From: Acinetobacter sp. CS-2
GTDB taxonomy: Bacteria; Pseudomonadota; Gammaproteobacteria; Pseudomonadales; Moraxellaceae
NCBI RefSeq assembly: GCF_016599715.1
Contig: NZ_CP067019.1
Coordinates: 744,001-808,000 of the forward strand
DNA: 64,000 bases
Direction of reading: 5' to 3'
The position numbers were made by a program, and so were the translations under genes. This document shows, piece after piece, positions 35,360 to 45,144 of the stretch. The stretch's first letter is position 1. Every line of letters begins with the position of its first letter. The notes under the pieces are model-generated. The model did not search any database. It was not told where the DNA came from and was given only the letters and a program-made list of their open reading frames with translations.

Positions 35360-38300
35360 ATGACTGCGGTGTCGAGTGTTTATGCACAGCGCTTAATAAA
35401 GACATTATTTTTAGTTTCATTTGGAATTTATTTATTCCTTGCAACAGTGACCTATACGCCTTTTGATCCGGGCTGGATGCACATTTCCAGTGATACCCAG
35501 CATGTATCGAATGCCAGCGGAGTTGCCGGGGCGTGGATTGCAGATTTACTGTTCGGTTTCTTAGGCTGGGCAAGTTTGCTCATTCCAGTTTTTCTCTTCG
35601 TTGAGGCAATTCAGGTCTGGTGGCCGTATAGCTTTTTGAATAAACCTTTTCGCTATGCTGCACAGTTCTTTATTTTACTGGCGACAGCAAGTCTGTTGTA
35701 TCTGTATTGGCAAGTGCCTGCAGATACGCTGGATAATTCGTCGGGCGGGATCATTGGCTATGAGTTGGGGCAAAGTCTTACCCAGATTTTAACCATTTAT
35801 GGTGCAACCACTTTTCTACTGCTGTTTTGGCTGGTTTTATTCACCTTTGCATTTGGGGTGAAGTGGAACAAAACCTGGGTTACGCTTAAGGCGACACCTG
35901 CTTATTTACAAGACTTATTTTATAAAAATGTGCCTGAAGCCGAATCTGCATTTGACCGGACCAATCCTGAAGTCAAAAAATCATTGGTAAATAACAAACA
36001 AAAAACAGCCACAGAAAAAGTAACAGTAGTAGCCGAACATAAGGAAGTAGAATTGTCACCAGTCGTTCGTGATCCGGCTGCAGAGCGCCTGTTCGATGAC
36101 ATGGTTGAAAAAGAGCAGTGTGCGCAGCAACAACTGGTGGATGATGAAGATGAGGCAGAATTTGAACAAATTCTAGAAAAAGCCCATCGTCTGGAACAAA
36201 ATACGCATCGTGTTGTGGCGACAGGTGAAGTGTGGCGTGCATTACATGCAGATGAAAATCAAAATCATAACCAAGATATTGATGCACTGTTAAAAGCGGC
36301 TGAAGAATCTGGACCCCATACACCACATGACCATTTTCAGGCATTTGTTGATGAGCAACCTGCAGCAACGACTCCGCAGACCTCGAAGCAAAATCTGGAT
36401 TGGGATGATGACGAAATTTTTGATGAATTGCTTGCAGCTGTGCCGGGTGGAAAAACGGCAACAGATGTACATACGCCATTTAATTCTGTGAATCCAGAAC
36501 CAGCAGTAGTCATCCCTGAAGAAAAAATTCTGACAGCATCTGCAAGTATCACGGTATCGCCATCACTGAATCATAATACGCCTAAAAATAGCGCATTGGA
36601 TGACGAGTTTGATGATCTGGATGATCTGTTGGTAGATGATTTACCAATAGATAATTTACCAGTGGACCACTTGGAGCCAGCAGCGCCTGTGGCACGTACT
36701 ACGAGTAGTTATGCTCAATCTTCAGCCTTTGTGCGTGCAGAAATCAATACTCAATTGCAGCCGCAATCCACCATTTCTGAAGATGAAAAGGCGTTGATTG
36801 CTGCCAACAAAGATGCCTTCCGTGAAGTTTGGCAGGAAACGGCTGGAAAACCTGTCGACGAGCTTGAATTGGATGAAGATGATTTTGATCTGGATGCCCC
36901 TTTAACCGATGCCATGGGTCGTCCGATGTCTCGTTCCATGCAGGTGGCGCAAAAACGTCGTGATTTGCCGCCATTGCCAGGTCTGGAGCTGCTGGATGAG
37001 GTTGACCCTAACAAGAAGGTGAATTTCACTGCCGAGCAATTGGCACGTTTATCCGAGTTACTTGAAATTAAACTGCAAGAGTTTAATGTGAAAGCCAAAG
37101 TGATAGAAGCACAGCCTGGCCCTGTGGTGACACGTTTTGAGCTGGATTTGGCACCGGGGGTAAAAGCCTCTAAAGTGACCAATATTTCACGTGACTTGGC
37201 GCGTTCAATGTCAATGGCATCGGTACGTGTAGTCGAGGTCATTCCTGGTAAACCTTATATCGGTATTGAAGTGCCGAACAGTAGCCGTGAAATGGTTCGC
37301 TTGATTGAGCTGGTACAGATTCAAAAATTCAATGATCCGGATGGCATTCTTTCCATGGCCATGGGTAAAGATATCTCGGGTAATCCTGTGATTACCGAAC
37401 TGGGTAAAGCTCCGCATATGCTGGTTGCCGGTACAACGGGTTCTGGTAAATCGGTTGCGGTGAACTCGATGATTCTATCGATGTTGCTGAAGTATACTCC
37501 TGATCAGCTGCGTCTGATCCTGATTGACCCGAAACAGCTGGAACTGGCCAACTATAACGATATTCCGCATTTGCTCACGCCAGTCGTGACCGACATGAAA
37601 GATGCAGTCAGCGCTTTAAACTGGTGTGTCAATGAAATGGAACGTCGCTATAAGCTGATGTCTTTCCTGAAAATCCGTAAGTTGAGCGACTATAACCGTA
37701 AGGTTGAAGAAGCGATTGCCAATGGTGAAGAACTGTTTGACCCGACCTGGAAAGCCAGCGAATCGGTTGTTGGTGAACGTGCACCGCGTCTGACTCCATT
37801 GCCATCTATTGTCATTGTGGCGGACGAATTCGCCGATATGATCATGCAAGTGGGTAAAAAAGCCGAAGAAATGATTACCCGTTTGGCGCAGAAATCTCGT
37901 GCTGCCGGTATTCACCTGTTACTTGCGACACAGCGTCCATCAGTGGATGTGATCACCGGTTTGATTAAAGCTAATATTCCAACCCGTGTAGCATTGCGTG
38001 TGAACTCGAAAATTGACTCGCGTACCATCCTGGATGCCGGTGGTGCAGAAGACTTGTTAGGTCATGGTGACATGCTGTTTCTCGGCCCAGGCAAGATTGA
38101 ACCGGAACGTGTGCACGGTGCCTTTATTGCCGATGACGAAGTGAACCGTATCTGTGATGCATGGCGTGAACGTGGCGCACCAAACTATGTCGATGAAATC
38201 TTAACGCCATTTGATGAAGAGCCAAGTAGCCGCGGCTTTGAGGATGGTGAGGGTGGTTCGGACCGTGATGCGCTTTATGATCAATGTGTATCTTTTGTGC

Positions 38301-38446
38301 TGGAAACCCGTAAGGCATCCACGTCTTCGCTACAGCGCAAGTTTAGCCTGGGTTATAACCGTGCTGCACGTATTATTGACCAGATGGAAGAAAATGGCAT
38401 TGTTAGCGGTATGGGTGCCAACGGTAAACGTGATATTTTAATTTAA
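35360..38446 (+). CDS. ftsK: DNA translocase FtsK
   Basis: A roughly 1028-residue membrane-anchored DNA pump of the division septum. Four or more N-terminal membrane segments lie in the first 180 residues, then a long acidic Pro/Asp/Glu-rich linker (about 190-480) with repeats such as VDDLPIDNLPVDHL. The motor follows, with Walker A GTTGSGKS near residue 695, LILIDPK (Walker B) and the RIALRVNSKIDSRTIL-like arginine region. The C-terminal gamma winged helix (SSLQRKFSLGYNRAARIID) reads KOPS sites for XerCD at dif. AGGAC before ATG 35360 favours that start; ATG 35330 adds 10 residues. Confidence 0.96.
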   Translation: MTAVSSVYAQRLIKTLFLVSFGIYLFLATVTYTPFDPGWMHISSDTQHVSNASGVAGAWIADLLFGFLGWASLLIPVFLFVEAIQVWWPYSFLNKPFRYAAQFFILLATASLLYLYWQVPADTLDNSSGGIIGYELGQSLTQILTIYGATTFLLLFWLVLFTFAFGVKWNKTWVTLKATPAYLQDLFYKNVPEAESAFDRTNPEVKKSLVNNKQKTATEKVTVVAEHKEVELSPVVRDPAAERLFDDMVEKEQCAQQQLVDDEDEAEFEQILEKAHRLEQNTHRVVATGEVWRALHADENQNHNQDIDALLKAAEESGPHTPHDHFQAFVDEQPAATTPQTSKQNLDWDDDEIFDELLAAVPGGKTATDVHTPFNSVNPEPAVVIPEEKILTASASITVSPSLNHNTPKNSALDDEFDDLDDLLVDDLPIDNLPVDHLEPAAPVARTTSSYAQSSAFVRAEINTQLQPQSTISEDEKALIAANKDAFREVWQETAGKPVDELELDEDDFDLDAPLTDAMGRPMSRSMQVAQKRRDLPPLPGLELLDEVDPNKKVNFTAEQLARLSELLEIKLQEFNVKAKVIEAQPGPVVTRFELDLAPGVKASKVTNISRDLARSMSMASVRVVEVIPGKPYIGIEVPNSSREMVRLIELVQIQKFNDPDGILSMAMGKDISGNPVITELGKAPHMLVAGTTGSGKSVAVNSMILSMLLKYTPDQLRLILIDPKQLELANYNDIPHLLTPVVTDMKDAVSALNWCVNEMERRYKLMSFLKIRKLSDYNRKVEEAIANGEELFDPTWKASESVVGERAPRLTPLPSIVIVADEFADMIMQVGKKAEEMITRLAQKSRAAGIHLLLATQRPSVDVITGLIKANIPTRVALRVNSKIDSRTILDAGGAEDLLGHGDMLFLGPGKIEPERVHGAFIADDEVNRICDAWRERGAPNYVDEILTPFDEEPSSRGFEDGEGGSDRDALYDQCVSFVLETRKASTSSLQRKFSLGYNRAARIIDQMEENGIVSGMGANGKRDILI

Positions 38447-38461
38447 GTGTAAATATCTTCC

Positions 38462-38490
38462 AAGGGCCTGCAAATGCAGGCCTTTTTCTT
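38462..38490 (+). terminator. ftsK terminator
   Basis: GGGCCTGCA and TGCAGGCCT arms with a T-run. Confidence 0.88.
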
Positions 38491-38599
38491 GAGCACAATT
38501 GGACGATATCAGGTAAATTAAGTGAATATTCATGAAAAACAAAAGTATCATGCAGCTCAGGGAAAGACTGAAATATTTCATTAAGGATACAGATAGAGC

Positions 38600-39502
38600 A
38601 TGAATATTGTCATGGCGCTATTTCCATTGATCATTTTGATTGCAATGGGATATCTACTTAAACAGACGCGTTTTGTCACAGATGAATTTTGGGGAAACTC
38701 GGAAAAGCTCAATTATTTTATCTTGTTTCCTAGCTTGCTCTTTTTGAATTTATCTCATGTCGAGCTGGAGATGGCTACTGTATCGAGCATGCTGGGAATC
38801 TTGATTCTGGTAATTTTGCTGGCAGCTATGGCTCTTTTTCTGGTTAAAAAAATCTATAACATTCCGGTACAGCGTTTCGGCGTGTATATGCAAAGCCAGG
38901 TACGTTTTAATACTTATATCGGCCTGTCGCTCATGGCATCTTTATTTGGGCCGAAAGGCATGCAAATGTTTGCCATGCTAATCGCTATCGCGATCCCTTT
39001 GGTCAATATCTTGTCGGTACTGGCATTATCCAGTTTGAGCTGGAACACACTTGGAAAAACAGTTATTTCGATTACAAGAAATCCATTAATTCTCGGCTGT
39101 ATTGTTGGCGTAGGTTTCAATCTACTGAATCTGCCCTTAATTGATGGGATAGGGCAACTTGTGAAATTACTCGCTGCAATGAGCTTACCTTTGGGTTTGC
39201 TGTCAGTGGGGGCAGCATTGCAATTTGATCAGTTTAAAACCAATATCTATCGTTTATTGATGAATGTGTTTGGGCGTTTGCTCATCATGCCCATTTTGGC
39301 ATTTGCCGTATGCCAGGCTTTTGATTTAAGTTATTTAGAACGCATGATTTTAGTGGTATTTTTTAGTTTGCCAACAGCTTCAGCCGCCTATATTTTAACG
39401 CGGGTATATCAGGGTGATCATCGATTAATGGCGGCTGTAATTAGTTTGCAGACACTCTGTTTTGCGGTGACTTTTCCGGCATTGATGCTATTGTTGCCTT
39501 AA
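38600..39502 (+). CDS. AEC-family transporter (auxin efflux carrier-like)
   Basis: A 300-residue inner-membrane protein with about 10 hydrophobic segments in two repeats of five. LFPLIILIAMGYLLKQTRF at the start, the central NPLILGCIVGVGFNLLNLPLI with crossing-helix prolines, and FFSLPTASAAYILTRVYQGD in the second repeat are typical of the AEC family. Substrates in bacteria include dicarboxylates; not predictable here. Confidence 0.9.
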   Translation: MNIVMALFPLIILIAMGYLLKQTRFVTDEFWGNSEKLNYFILFPSLLFLNLSHVELEMATVSSMLGILILVILLAAMALFLVKKIYNIPVQRFGVYMQSQVRFNTYIGLSLMASLFGPKGMQMFAMLIAIAIPLVNILSVLALSSLSWNTLGKTVISITRNPLILGCIVGVGFNLLNLPLIDGIGQLVKLLAAMSLPLGLLSVGAALQFDQFKTNIYRLLMNVFGRLLIMPILAFAVCQAFDLSYLERMILVVFFSLPTASAAYILTRVYQGDHRLMAAVISLQTLCFAVTFPALMLLLP

Positions 39503-39533
39503 AATAAAGGCTTAAAAGAAAATTATTTTGATA

Positions 39534-39574
39534 AAAAAAGCCTGGCTGTTCTATGCAAACGGCCAGGCTTTTTA
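39534..39574. terminator. Bidirectional terminator
   Basis: AAAAAGCCTGGC and GCCAGGCTTTTT arms between convergent genes. Confidence 0.88.
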
Positions 39575-39582
39575 TGTTTTAC

Positions 39583-39870
39583 TTAAGCAAACTTGGCAAG
39601 CACTTCCAGAAAGCCTTCGCTTTGACGCGGGTACTGTGCAATCACATCATGAATGCGTTGACCTTCAGGATTGGTGGCATTGACATCACGGCCATCGGCA
39701 ACGAATTGAGTCAGTAAACGCTCATAATCATTTGGACGCATGTGCTTGAATGCATGATAAAGCACATGAAAATCAGCATTAACGCCTGCAGGAGGTAGCT
39801 GGGTTAAGTAGGCAAATACACGCTCATCTGACCATTCTTCATTGAACGTTGCTGGCTGAGATAATGCCAT
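39583..39870 (-). CDS. PA4642-family protein
   Basis: A 95-residue soluble protein: MALSQPATFNEEWSDERVFA, LPPAGVNADFHVLYHAFKHMRP, then DYERLLTQFVADGRDVNATNPEG and a final LDVI-like helix. The pattern matches the small family named for Pseudomonas PA4642, of unknown function. AAGGAG lies six bases before ATG 39870; the open frame continues upstream but into repeat DNA and is not part of the gene. Confidence 0.88.
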   Translation of the reverse strand: MALSQPATFNEEWSDERVFAYLTQLPPAGVNADFHVLYHAFKHMRPNDYERLLTQFVADGRDVNATNPEGQRIHDVIAQYPRQSEGFLEVLAKFA

Positions 39871-39924
39871 CGCAATCTCCTTGGTATACTGATTAAAATA
39901 AAAAAGGCAAAATATGAGGCTAGA

Positions 39925-40070
39925 CAAAGCGGTTTTGCTCGACCTTGCCAACTTGAAGCACAGCTTCTCGTCTTTCGGCTGACTAAGGCAGTACCTAAAT
40001 CGTTCAGGCACTTCGAAGCAAAGCTTCTCGTCTTGCGCCTGAACAAAGCAGTGCTTTGTTCAGGCTCATA
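39925..40070. repeat. REP-like palindromic repeat cluster
   Basis: Two related units begin at 39951 and 40011, 60 bp apart. Each has CTT-(C)GAAGC-A-(A/C)AGCTTCTCGTCTT followed by GACTAAGGCAGTAC or GAACAAAGCAGTGC. A nearby GACAAAGCGGTTTTGCTC is a third, shorter relative. The last unit includes a long palindrome, CCTGAACAAAGCA (40038-40050) and TGCTTTGTTCAGG (40052-40064). Confidence 0.65.
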
Positions 40071-40111
40071 TTTTGCCTTGATTCAATTTGCTTGACTAAT
40101 CAGAAATCAGA

Positions 40112-40384
40112 TTATCGCTCTTCAGGCAAATTGATATTCATTTCTAACATTTCAATATTGGCTTCAGAACGAACCGACATTTGAATGTGTTGTTCATCTA
40201 CACCACGGACATAGCGGTTGACTACCTGCATGATTTCTTTCTTCATGAGGTCAATCTTTTCCTGACTTAAGCGTTTGCCTAGACCCTGTTCAGAGGCGAC
40301 AATGACTTTTAAGCGATCTTTAGCAGTCTGTGCACTTGATGGTTTATCCTCACTACTAAAAAGTTTACTCCAGAATCCTGCCAT
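40112..40384 (-). CDS. minE: Cell division topological specificity factor MinE
   Basis: A 90-residue MinE. The N-terminal amphipathic start FWSKLFSSE, the MinD-binding AKDRLKVIVASEQ and the C-terminal beta domain are at the normal spacing. It stimulates MinD ATPase and drives Min oscillation. Starts 3 nt after minD. Confidence 0.97.
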   Translation of the reverse strand: MAGFWSKLFSSEDKPSSAQTAKDRLKVIVASEQGLGKRLSQEKIDLMKKEIMQVVNRYVRGVDEQHIQMSVRSEANIEMLEMNINLPEER

Positions 40385-40387
40385 TTC

Positions 40388-41200
40388 TTACGCTCCAAAT
40401 AGTCTTGCTAACCAGCCTTTAGGTTTGACTTCAATATGACGGTAAGGACGTTCTTCACCCAAAAAGCGCGCTACAAGGTCATCATAAGCCTGACCTGCAG
40501 CTTCTTCAGTAAACAGAATAACCGGTTTACCTTCATTAGACGCTTGCAGTACGCTCTTACATTCAGGAATCACACCTAGTGTAGGGACACGTAAGATATC
40601 TTTAGAAATATCGTCAATGGTTAACATTTCTTGTTTATCGGCACGTTCAGGGTTGAAACGTGTAATACAAAGATGCTTACGGATGCGACCTTCGTTCTGT
40701 TCTACCTTTTTGGTTTTGCTGTCCAGCATACCAATAATACGGTCAGAGTCACGTACAGAGGAAATTTCCGGGTTGGTCACAATGATCGCTTCATCTGCAT
40801 GATACATGGCCATGATGGCACCACGTTCAATCCCTGCAGGCGAATCACAAATAATATAATCAAACTCTTGAGAAAGTTCATCCATAACGCGTGCAACACC
40901 TTCATCGGTCAAGGCATCTTTGTCACGGGTCTGTGATGCAGGCAAAATATATAAATTTTCAATATCTTTGTCACGAATAAGTGCTTGTTGAAGACGCGCT
41001 TCGTTATTCAATACATTCACAAAATCATAAACAACGCGACGTTCACAACCCATAATTAAATCAAGGTTACGTAAACCCACGTCAAAATCGATCACAACAG
41101 TTTTGTGACCACGAAGGGCTAAACCTGTTGCAAAAGATGCACTTGTAGTAGTTTTACCTACACCACCTTTGCCTGATGTTACGACAACAATTTTCGCCAC
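40388..41200 (-). CDS. minD: Septum site-determining ATPase MinD
   Basis: A 270-residue ParA/MinD ATPase. The deviant Walker A is KGGVGKT (K11-T17) after MAKIVVVTSG, and the C-terminal amphipathic membrane-targeting helix is KGWLARLFG. The start is read as GTG 41200: AGGAG lies eight bases upstream, while the longer GTG at 41207-41209 overlaps that site. Confidence 0.96.
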   Translation of the reverse strand: MAKIVVVTSGKGGVGKTTTSASFATGLALRGHKTVVIDFDVGLRNLDLIMGCERRVVYDFVNVLNNEARLQQALIRDKDIENLYILPASQTRDKDALTDEGVARVMDELSQEFDYIICDSPAGIERGAIMAMYHADEAIIVTNPEISSVRDSDRIIGMLDSKTKKVEQNEGRIRKHLCITRFNPERADKQEMLTIDDISKDILRVPTLGVIPECKSVLQASNEGKPVILFTEEAAGQAYDDLVARFLGEERPYRHIEVKPKGWLARLFGA

Positions 41201-41266
41201 CGAATCCACTCCTGTTATGGTTCAAACCCCTTTTTAAATATGGGGCTTTTGGTGTTTATTTATACA

Positions 41267-41998
41267 TTAAAACTCGAGAACTTCAAAGACAAGTTCTTGA
41301 TGATCATTCAAGTAAATATGGACAGATTTTTTCAGGACATGTTGTGGAATGTCATCTGCCACACAATATGTCCCTGCAATCGATACCAGTTCTGCTTCCA
41401 GTGAATGACAGAAAATACGCGCTGCACCATTCCCGCCTGCGCCGGCGATGACTCTACCACGTGCGCTACCATAAATATGTATATTTCCTGAAGCAATGAC
41501 TTCAGAGCCGCTATTGATTCCGGCGTTAAGAATAATATCGCCATGATCCTGAACCAGGCATTGACCGGTGCGCAAAATTTCATCGTGATAAGATGTCACA
41601 TGGCTGATGACACGACTTGGTTTGACGGGCTCTTCTTCAGCATCTTGGGGCAGGGCAGAGTCAGCTTCAGGTTTGGCCTCAACCACTTGTTCTTTGGTCG
41701 CTTTAATACGCTGTAAGGGTTTGTTGTCTGCGGGCAGAATAGGAAACTGAATGGCCCGGGCTTCATCGGAAAGAATACCGTCAATCACGCCCATCGGCTG
41801 TAGATCCAGACTGATCAATAGCTGAATCAGTGCAATCAGTTCCTGTTCTACCGTGCTGTCAATAATGACCAGCGTGCCATGAGAAGCAGTTTCTTGGAGC
41901 ATTTGAGTTAATTGCTGGCGGATTGCATTGTGATCATTGGTGTCAAAAGTTAATCGGGTAAAATTAACCATTCTGCCTGTAATCCGTATATCAGCCAT
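41267..41998 (-). CDS. minC: Septum site-determining protein MinC
   Basis: A 243-residue FtsZ assembly inhibitor. N-terminal FtsZ-binding domain (residues 1 to about 105), a linker with acidic repeats, and the C-terminal beta-helix that binds MinD ([25 protein letters not shown], quoted [19 protein letters not shown]). It is the first gene of minCDE; AAGGAA precedes the ATG. Confidence 0.95.
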   Translation of the reverse strand: MADIRITGRMVNFTRLTFDTNDHNAIRQQLTQMLQETASHGTLVIIDSTVEQELIALIQLLISLDLQPMGVIDGILSDEARAIQFPILPADNKPLQRIKATKEQVVEAKPEADSALPQDAEEEPVKPSRVISHVTSYHDEILRTGQCLVQDHGDIILNAGINSGSEVIASGNIHIYGSARGRVIAGAGGNGAARIFCHSLEAELVSIAGTYCVADDIPQHVLKKSVHIYLNDHQELVFEVLEF

Positions 41999-42120
41999 AA
42001 TTATTCCTTAAGACTTCTGACTCATTAATTTTATGTCGAAGTGATGTTGTAAATAGAGCAAATGCTAGAACAAATTGCAGCTTTTCTCTAGCCACGTTTT
42101 CAATATTTTTAATCTCATGA

Positions 42121-43173
42121 TCATTCTTTAACTTGATCATGCTGTTCCAGGATTTGTTGCCATTGTTTTACTTTTACCTGTTTGCGAATGGCTTCTAAAC
42201 TCTCAAAAACAGCCGATTCCACCAGGTTTTCCACATAGGTATTATTTTCAAATTGTATTTGACTGATTTTATTTGAAATTTCTAAATATGCCAGATTTTT
42301 TTCATTTTTATGACCGTATGCAAAAGGTTCAATCAGCCCTAGCGTAATATTTTCTCCCAAACGTTGTCCAATGCTCTGGATTTGTTGCTCGATGCGTCCC
42401 CCCACAATCGGAATCAGGCGCAATAATTGGGTCAGTTCAGGGGTATCTTCAATGGCACGATTGACAATGTCGCCGACATTTTCGGCAATCATGATTTTTT
42501 GCGCTTGCAGCTCTTTGCCTAAAGACTCTTGCAAAATATCCGCCAGGGCAGCGGCAAACATATCACGGTGATGGGCAACCAGATCTTCAATCAGTTTTTT
42601 ATGTGTGGTACTGGTAGAGAGCTCACGTTTTATGCCATCTAAGACCGTAAGTACAATACGGCTGGTGAGTTCTTCAAGCACCATGTGGTAATAGAATTTA
42701 GCCCGCCGATACCAAGCGTCCGGAATGACTTTATAACCATGCTGGTGCAGGTTGTAGCCGATGGCCCCGGCACGTAATAAACGTAAGAAACGCAGCTGCG
42801 GAATAATGGAGAGAATTTCGTACCAGTGAATAAAGGGAAAGAAAAACCAGCGCTTATGATGTTGCCCAATGACCGCAATTACCCAGCGGGCCAGCAGTTC
42901 AATGACCAGAAAACTGGTAAACCAGCTTTCGGTAATGATGACCCAGGGACGCAATGAGTTACGGTAAAACTGTAACAGTTCAGGAAGATGAATGAAGTCA
43001 AACAGCCAGCCGCCAAAATCACTCATCAGAATGGCATTGGCACTAAGACAGAACAGGTTGATGATGATCAGAATCATCATAAAAATGTCATAGCCCAGTG
43101 CGACTTTCCATCCCCAAGTGCCTTTTTTTACAAAAGAAAAGGTGGGGGATGTGATCTGGTCGTCTTGCTTCAT
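42121..43173 (-). CDS. Membrane protein with voltage-sensor-like N-terminal domain
   Basis: A 350-residue protein with about four N-terminal hydrophobic segments (about residues 25-45, 75-95, 105-120, 130-145). The fourth carries RFLRLLRAG, a spacing of arginines like the S4 helix of voltage sensors. No pore loop or selectivity filter is seen. The C-terminal half is soluble and helical (residues 160-350). Relatives are often listed only as ion transporter-like or hypothetical. It may be a stand-alone sensor; that is inference. It lies 18 nt downstream of the acyltransferase gene. Confidence 0.6.
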   Translation of the reverse strand: MKQDDQITSPTFSFVKKGTWGWKVALGYDIFMMILIIINLFCLSANAILMSDFGGWLFDFIHLPELLQFYRNSLRPWVIITESWFTSFLVIELLARWVIAVIGQHHKRWFFFPFIHWYEILSIIPQLRFLRLLRAGAIGYNLHQHGYKVIPDAWYRRAKFYYHMVLEELTSRIVLTVLDGIKRELSTSTTHKKLIEDLVAHHRDMFAAALADILQESLGKELQAQKIMIAENVGDIVNRAIEDTPELTQLLRLIPIVGGRIEQQIQSIGQRLGENITLGLIEPFAYGHKNEKNLAYLEISNKISQIQFENNTYVENLVESAVFESLEAIRKQVKVKQWQQILEQHDQVKE

Positions 43174-43191
43174 TTTCTTCCTTGCGTGTGC

Positions 43192-44115
43192 TTAAGCTTT
43201 TGCTGCCAACTCTTGCTGCATGCGTTCGATCAGCTGGTCTTTTTCAGTCCATAGCGCATGAACCCATTGCTGAAAACGTTCACGATATTCAGCATCATCT
43301 TCATAATTACCACCTAATACCCAGTCTGGAATCTCGATTTTACGCAAATTCACCGCAATGCGATTGACCTCTCCTAGCCAGAAATCGCCATAACCTGGGA
43401 CACCATCCGGATAAACAATAGTCATGTCGACCAGCGCATCAATTTTGTCACCTAAAATGTTGAGGGCCAAGGCTAAGCCACCCGCTTTAGGTTTGAGTAA
43501 ATGCTTATAAGGTGATTGCTGCTGTGCATGTTTCTCTGGCGTAAAGCGCGTACCTTCCAAATAGTTCAATAAGGTAAACGGTTGACTTAATAACTGTTCA
43601 CAGGCTTTACGCGATTCTTCCATATCACGGGTTTTAAGTTCCGGATTTTTTGCAATCTGTTCCTTGCTATGGCGCTTCATCATCGGGAAGCCCAAAATTT
43701 TAAAGGCTTGCCCGACGAAAGGAATAAAGATCAGCTCCCACTTGGTAAAAAAACGGGTAAGTGGCATGCGGGTTAAACCAAAGTATTGATTTACCGTAGT
43801 ATCCACCCAGCTTTGATGGTTACAGGTCATCAGGTAACGGCCTTGCATACTGAGCTCTAAACCTTTCTCAATCGTGATATCCCACTTTAAGTTGGGCAAT
43901 ACATGGTCGATCAGCCAATTATTGACACTGAGCCAGCTGTTGGTAATTTGAATGTTGGTTTCGTCTACTTTACGTGATTTTTTAATGAGTTTGGTTAATC
44001 CCAAAGCGAGTACAGGTGGTCCATGAAAAAAAGTGCTTCCAGTAATGACCGATCCGACAGTAAGCCCGCGAGATATTTTTTTTAATATCGGTTGCTTGGT
44101 ATTTTGAGATGACAT
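43192..44115 (-). CDS. Acyltransferase, YihG type
   Basis: A 307-residue membrane acyltransferase of the PlsC (LPLAT) superfamily. The catalytic motif is NHQSWVD, and the acceptor-site motif is EGTRFT, with an N-terminal membrane segment around residues 20-40. Length and the EGTRFTPEKH segment fit the YihG/YihG-like acyltransferases that put a second or alternative acyl chain on lysophospholipids. It is probably in one transcript with the gene at 42121. Confidence 0.86.
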   Translation of the reverse strand: MSSQNTKQPILKKISRGLTVGSVITGSTFFHGPPVLALGLTKLIKKSRKVDETNIQITNSWLSVNNWLIDHVLPNLKWDITIEKGLELSMQGRYLMTCNHQSWVDTTVNQYFGLTRMPLTRFFTKWELIFIPFVGQAFKILGFPMMKRHSKEQIAKNPELKTRDMEESRKACEQLLSQPFTLLNYLEGTRFTPEKHAQQQSPYKHLLKPKAGGLALALNILGDKIDALVDMTIVYPDGVPGYGDFWLGEVNRIAVNLRKIEIPDWVLGGNYEDDAEYRERFQQWVHALWTEKDQLIERMQQELAAKA

Positions 44116-44363
44116 ATAAAAAAAGGCCTTAAAAGAAAATCATCAAATGTTTTTATTCAGTATTCAATATAATTGTAGAATTTAAAATAAAAAAGTCTAT
44201 TCATACAAGTATGGAGAAATTGTGCTGAAGTTATTCTTGACACTCAGCTGAAATATTACAAAATGTAACTAATAAATGGGTTATTTACAAAAAATCAATG
44301 GTATGCCGATTTTTTTTAATTCATTATTCCAGCATACGATAAAACACAAGAAGGAGGCATGCG

Positions 44364-45017
44364 ATGCGTGCACTAGTCATTTCAGCAGCAGTAGCAGGGG
44401 CATTGGCACTATCAGGCTGTCAAACAACTGGCAACAACATTGGCGGTATGGAATACGATAAAACAGCAATTGGCGCAATAGTGGGTGCAGCTGCGGGTTA
44501 TGGTCTTTCTAAAAGTAACGCAAACACAAGCGCTCAAAATAACCGTGCTGCAGCAATCGGTGCTGTATTAGGCGGTGCAACAGGTGTATATCTGGACAAT
44601 AAAGAGAAAAAATTACGTCAACAAATGGCGGGTACTGGTGTAGATGTTACACGTAATCCGGATGGTTCTGTTGGCCTGATTATGCCGGGTAACATTACTT
44701 TTGATACCAACAAATCAAATATCAAACCTAACTTCTACACTACTTTGAATAAAGTTGCGCAAACTTTAACTGAAGATAACAAGAGCGGTATTCTTGTAAC
44801 TGGTTATACAGACAGCACTGGTAATGACTCTATCAACATTCCATTGTCTCAAGCGCGTGCTCAGTCAGTAGCAAGCTACTTGGCTTCTAAAGGCGTTTCA
44901 ACTTCACGTATTAATGCTCAAGGTCAAGGCGCTGCTAACCCAATCGCTGACAACAATACAGCATCGGGTCGTGAACAAAACCGCCGTGTAGAAATCAGCA
45001 TCTACGCAATTCAATAA
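44364..45017 (+). CDS. OmpA-family lipoprotein with glycine zipper
   Basis: A 217-residue outer-membrane lipoprotein. The lipobox is LSGC with the lipidated cysteine at residue 19. A glycine-zipper pair follows (AIGAIVGAAAGYG and AIGAVLGGATGVY, residues about 35-80), then an OmpA-like peptidoglycan-binding domain (TGYTDSTGND, LSQARAQSVASYL, RINAQGQG, EQNRRVEI). The arrangement is that of the YiaD/inner-to-outer anchoring group. AAGGAGG precedes the ATG; a terminator follows. Confidence 0.93.
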   Translation: MRALVISAAVAGALALSGCQTTGNNIGGMEYDKTAIGAIVGAAAGYGLSKSNANTSAQNNRAAAIGAVLGGATGVYLDNKEKKLRQQMAGTGVDVTRNPDGSVGLIMPGNITFDTNKSNIKPNFYTTLNKVAQTLTEDNKSGILVTGYTDSTGNDSINIPLSQARAQSVASYLASKGVSTSRINAQGQGAANPIADNNTASGREQNRRVEISIYAIQ

Positions 45018-45036
45018 TTCAGTTATTGAGTCAGAG

Positions 45037-45062
45037 AAAACCACCTTCGGGTGGTTTTTTTT
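45037..45062 (+). terminator. Rho-independent terminator
   Basis: AAAACCACC and GGTGGTTTT arms with a TTCG loop and a T-run. Confidence 0.93.
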
Positions 45063-45144
45063 TGAATGTCAAATCTGTATTTTAGGTTATGCAAGTTTGG
45101 CACAGATGACTATAATCGAGCTCCAATCAATACGAGGAAATACT

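Noticed and set aside
36751..37242. 163-residue Ser-rich minus-strand frame inside ftsK
   Set aside because: It is the antisense of the acidic linker and motor region; the bias toward Ser and Arg comes from the complementary codons.
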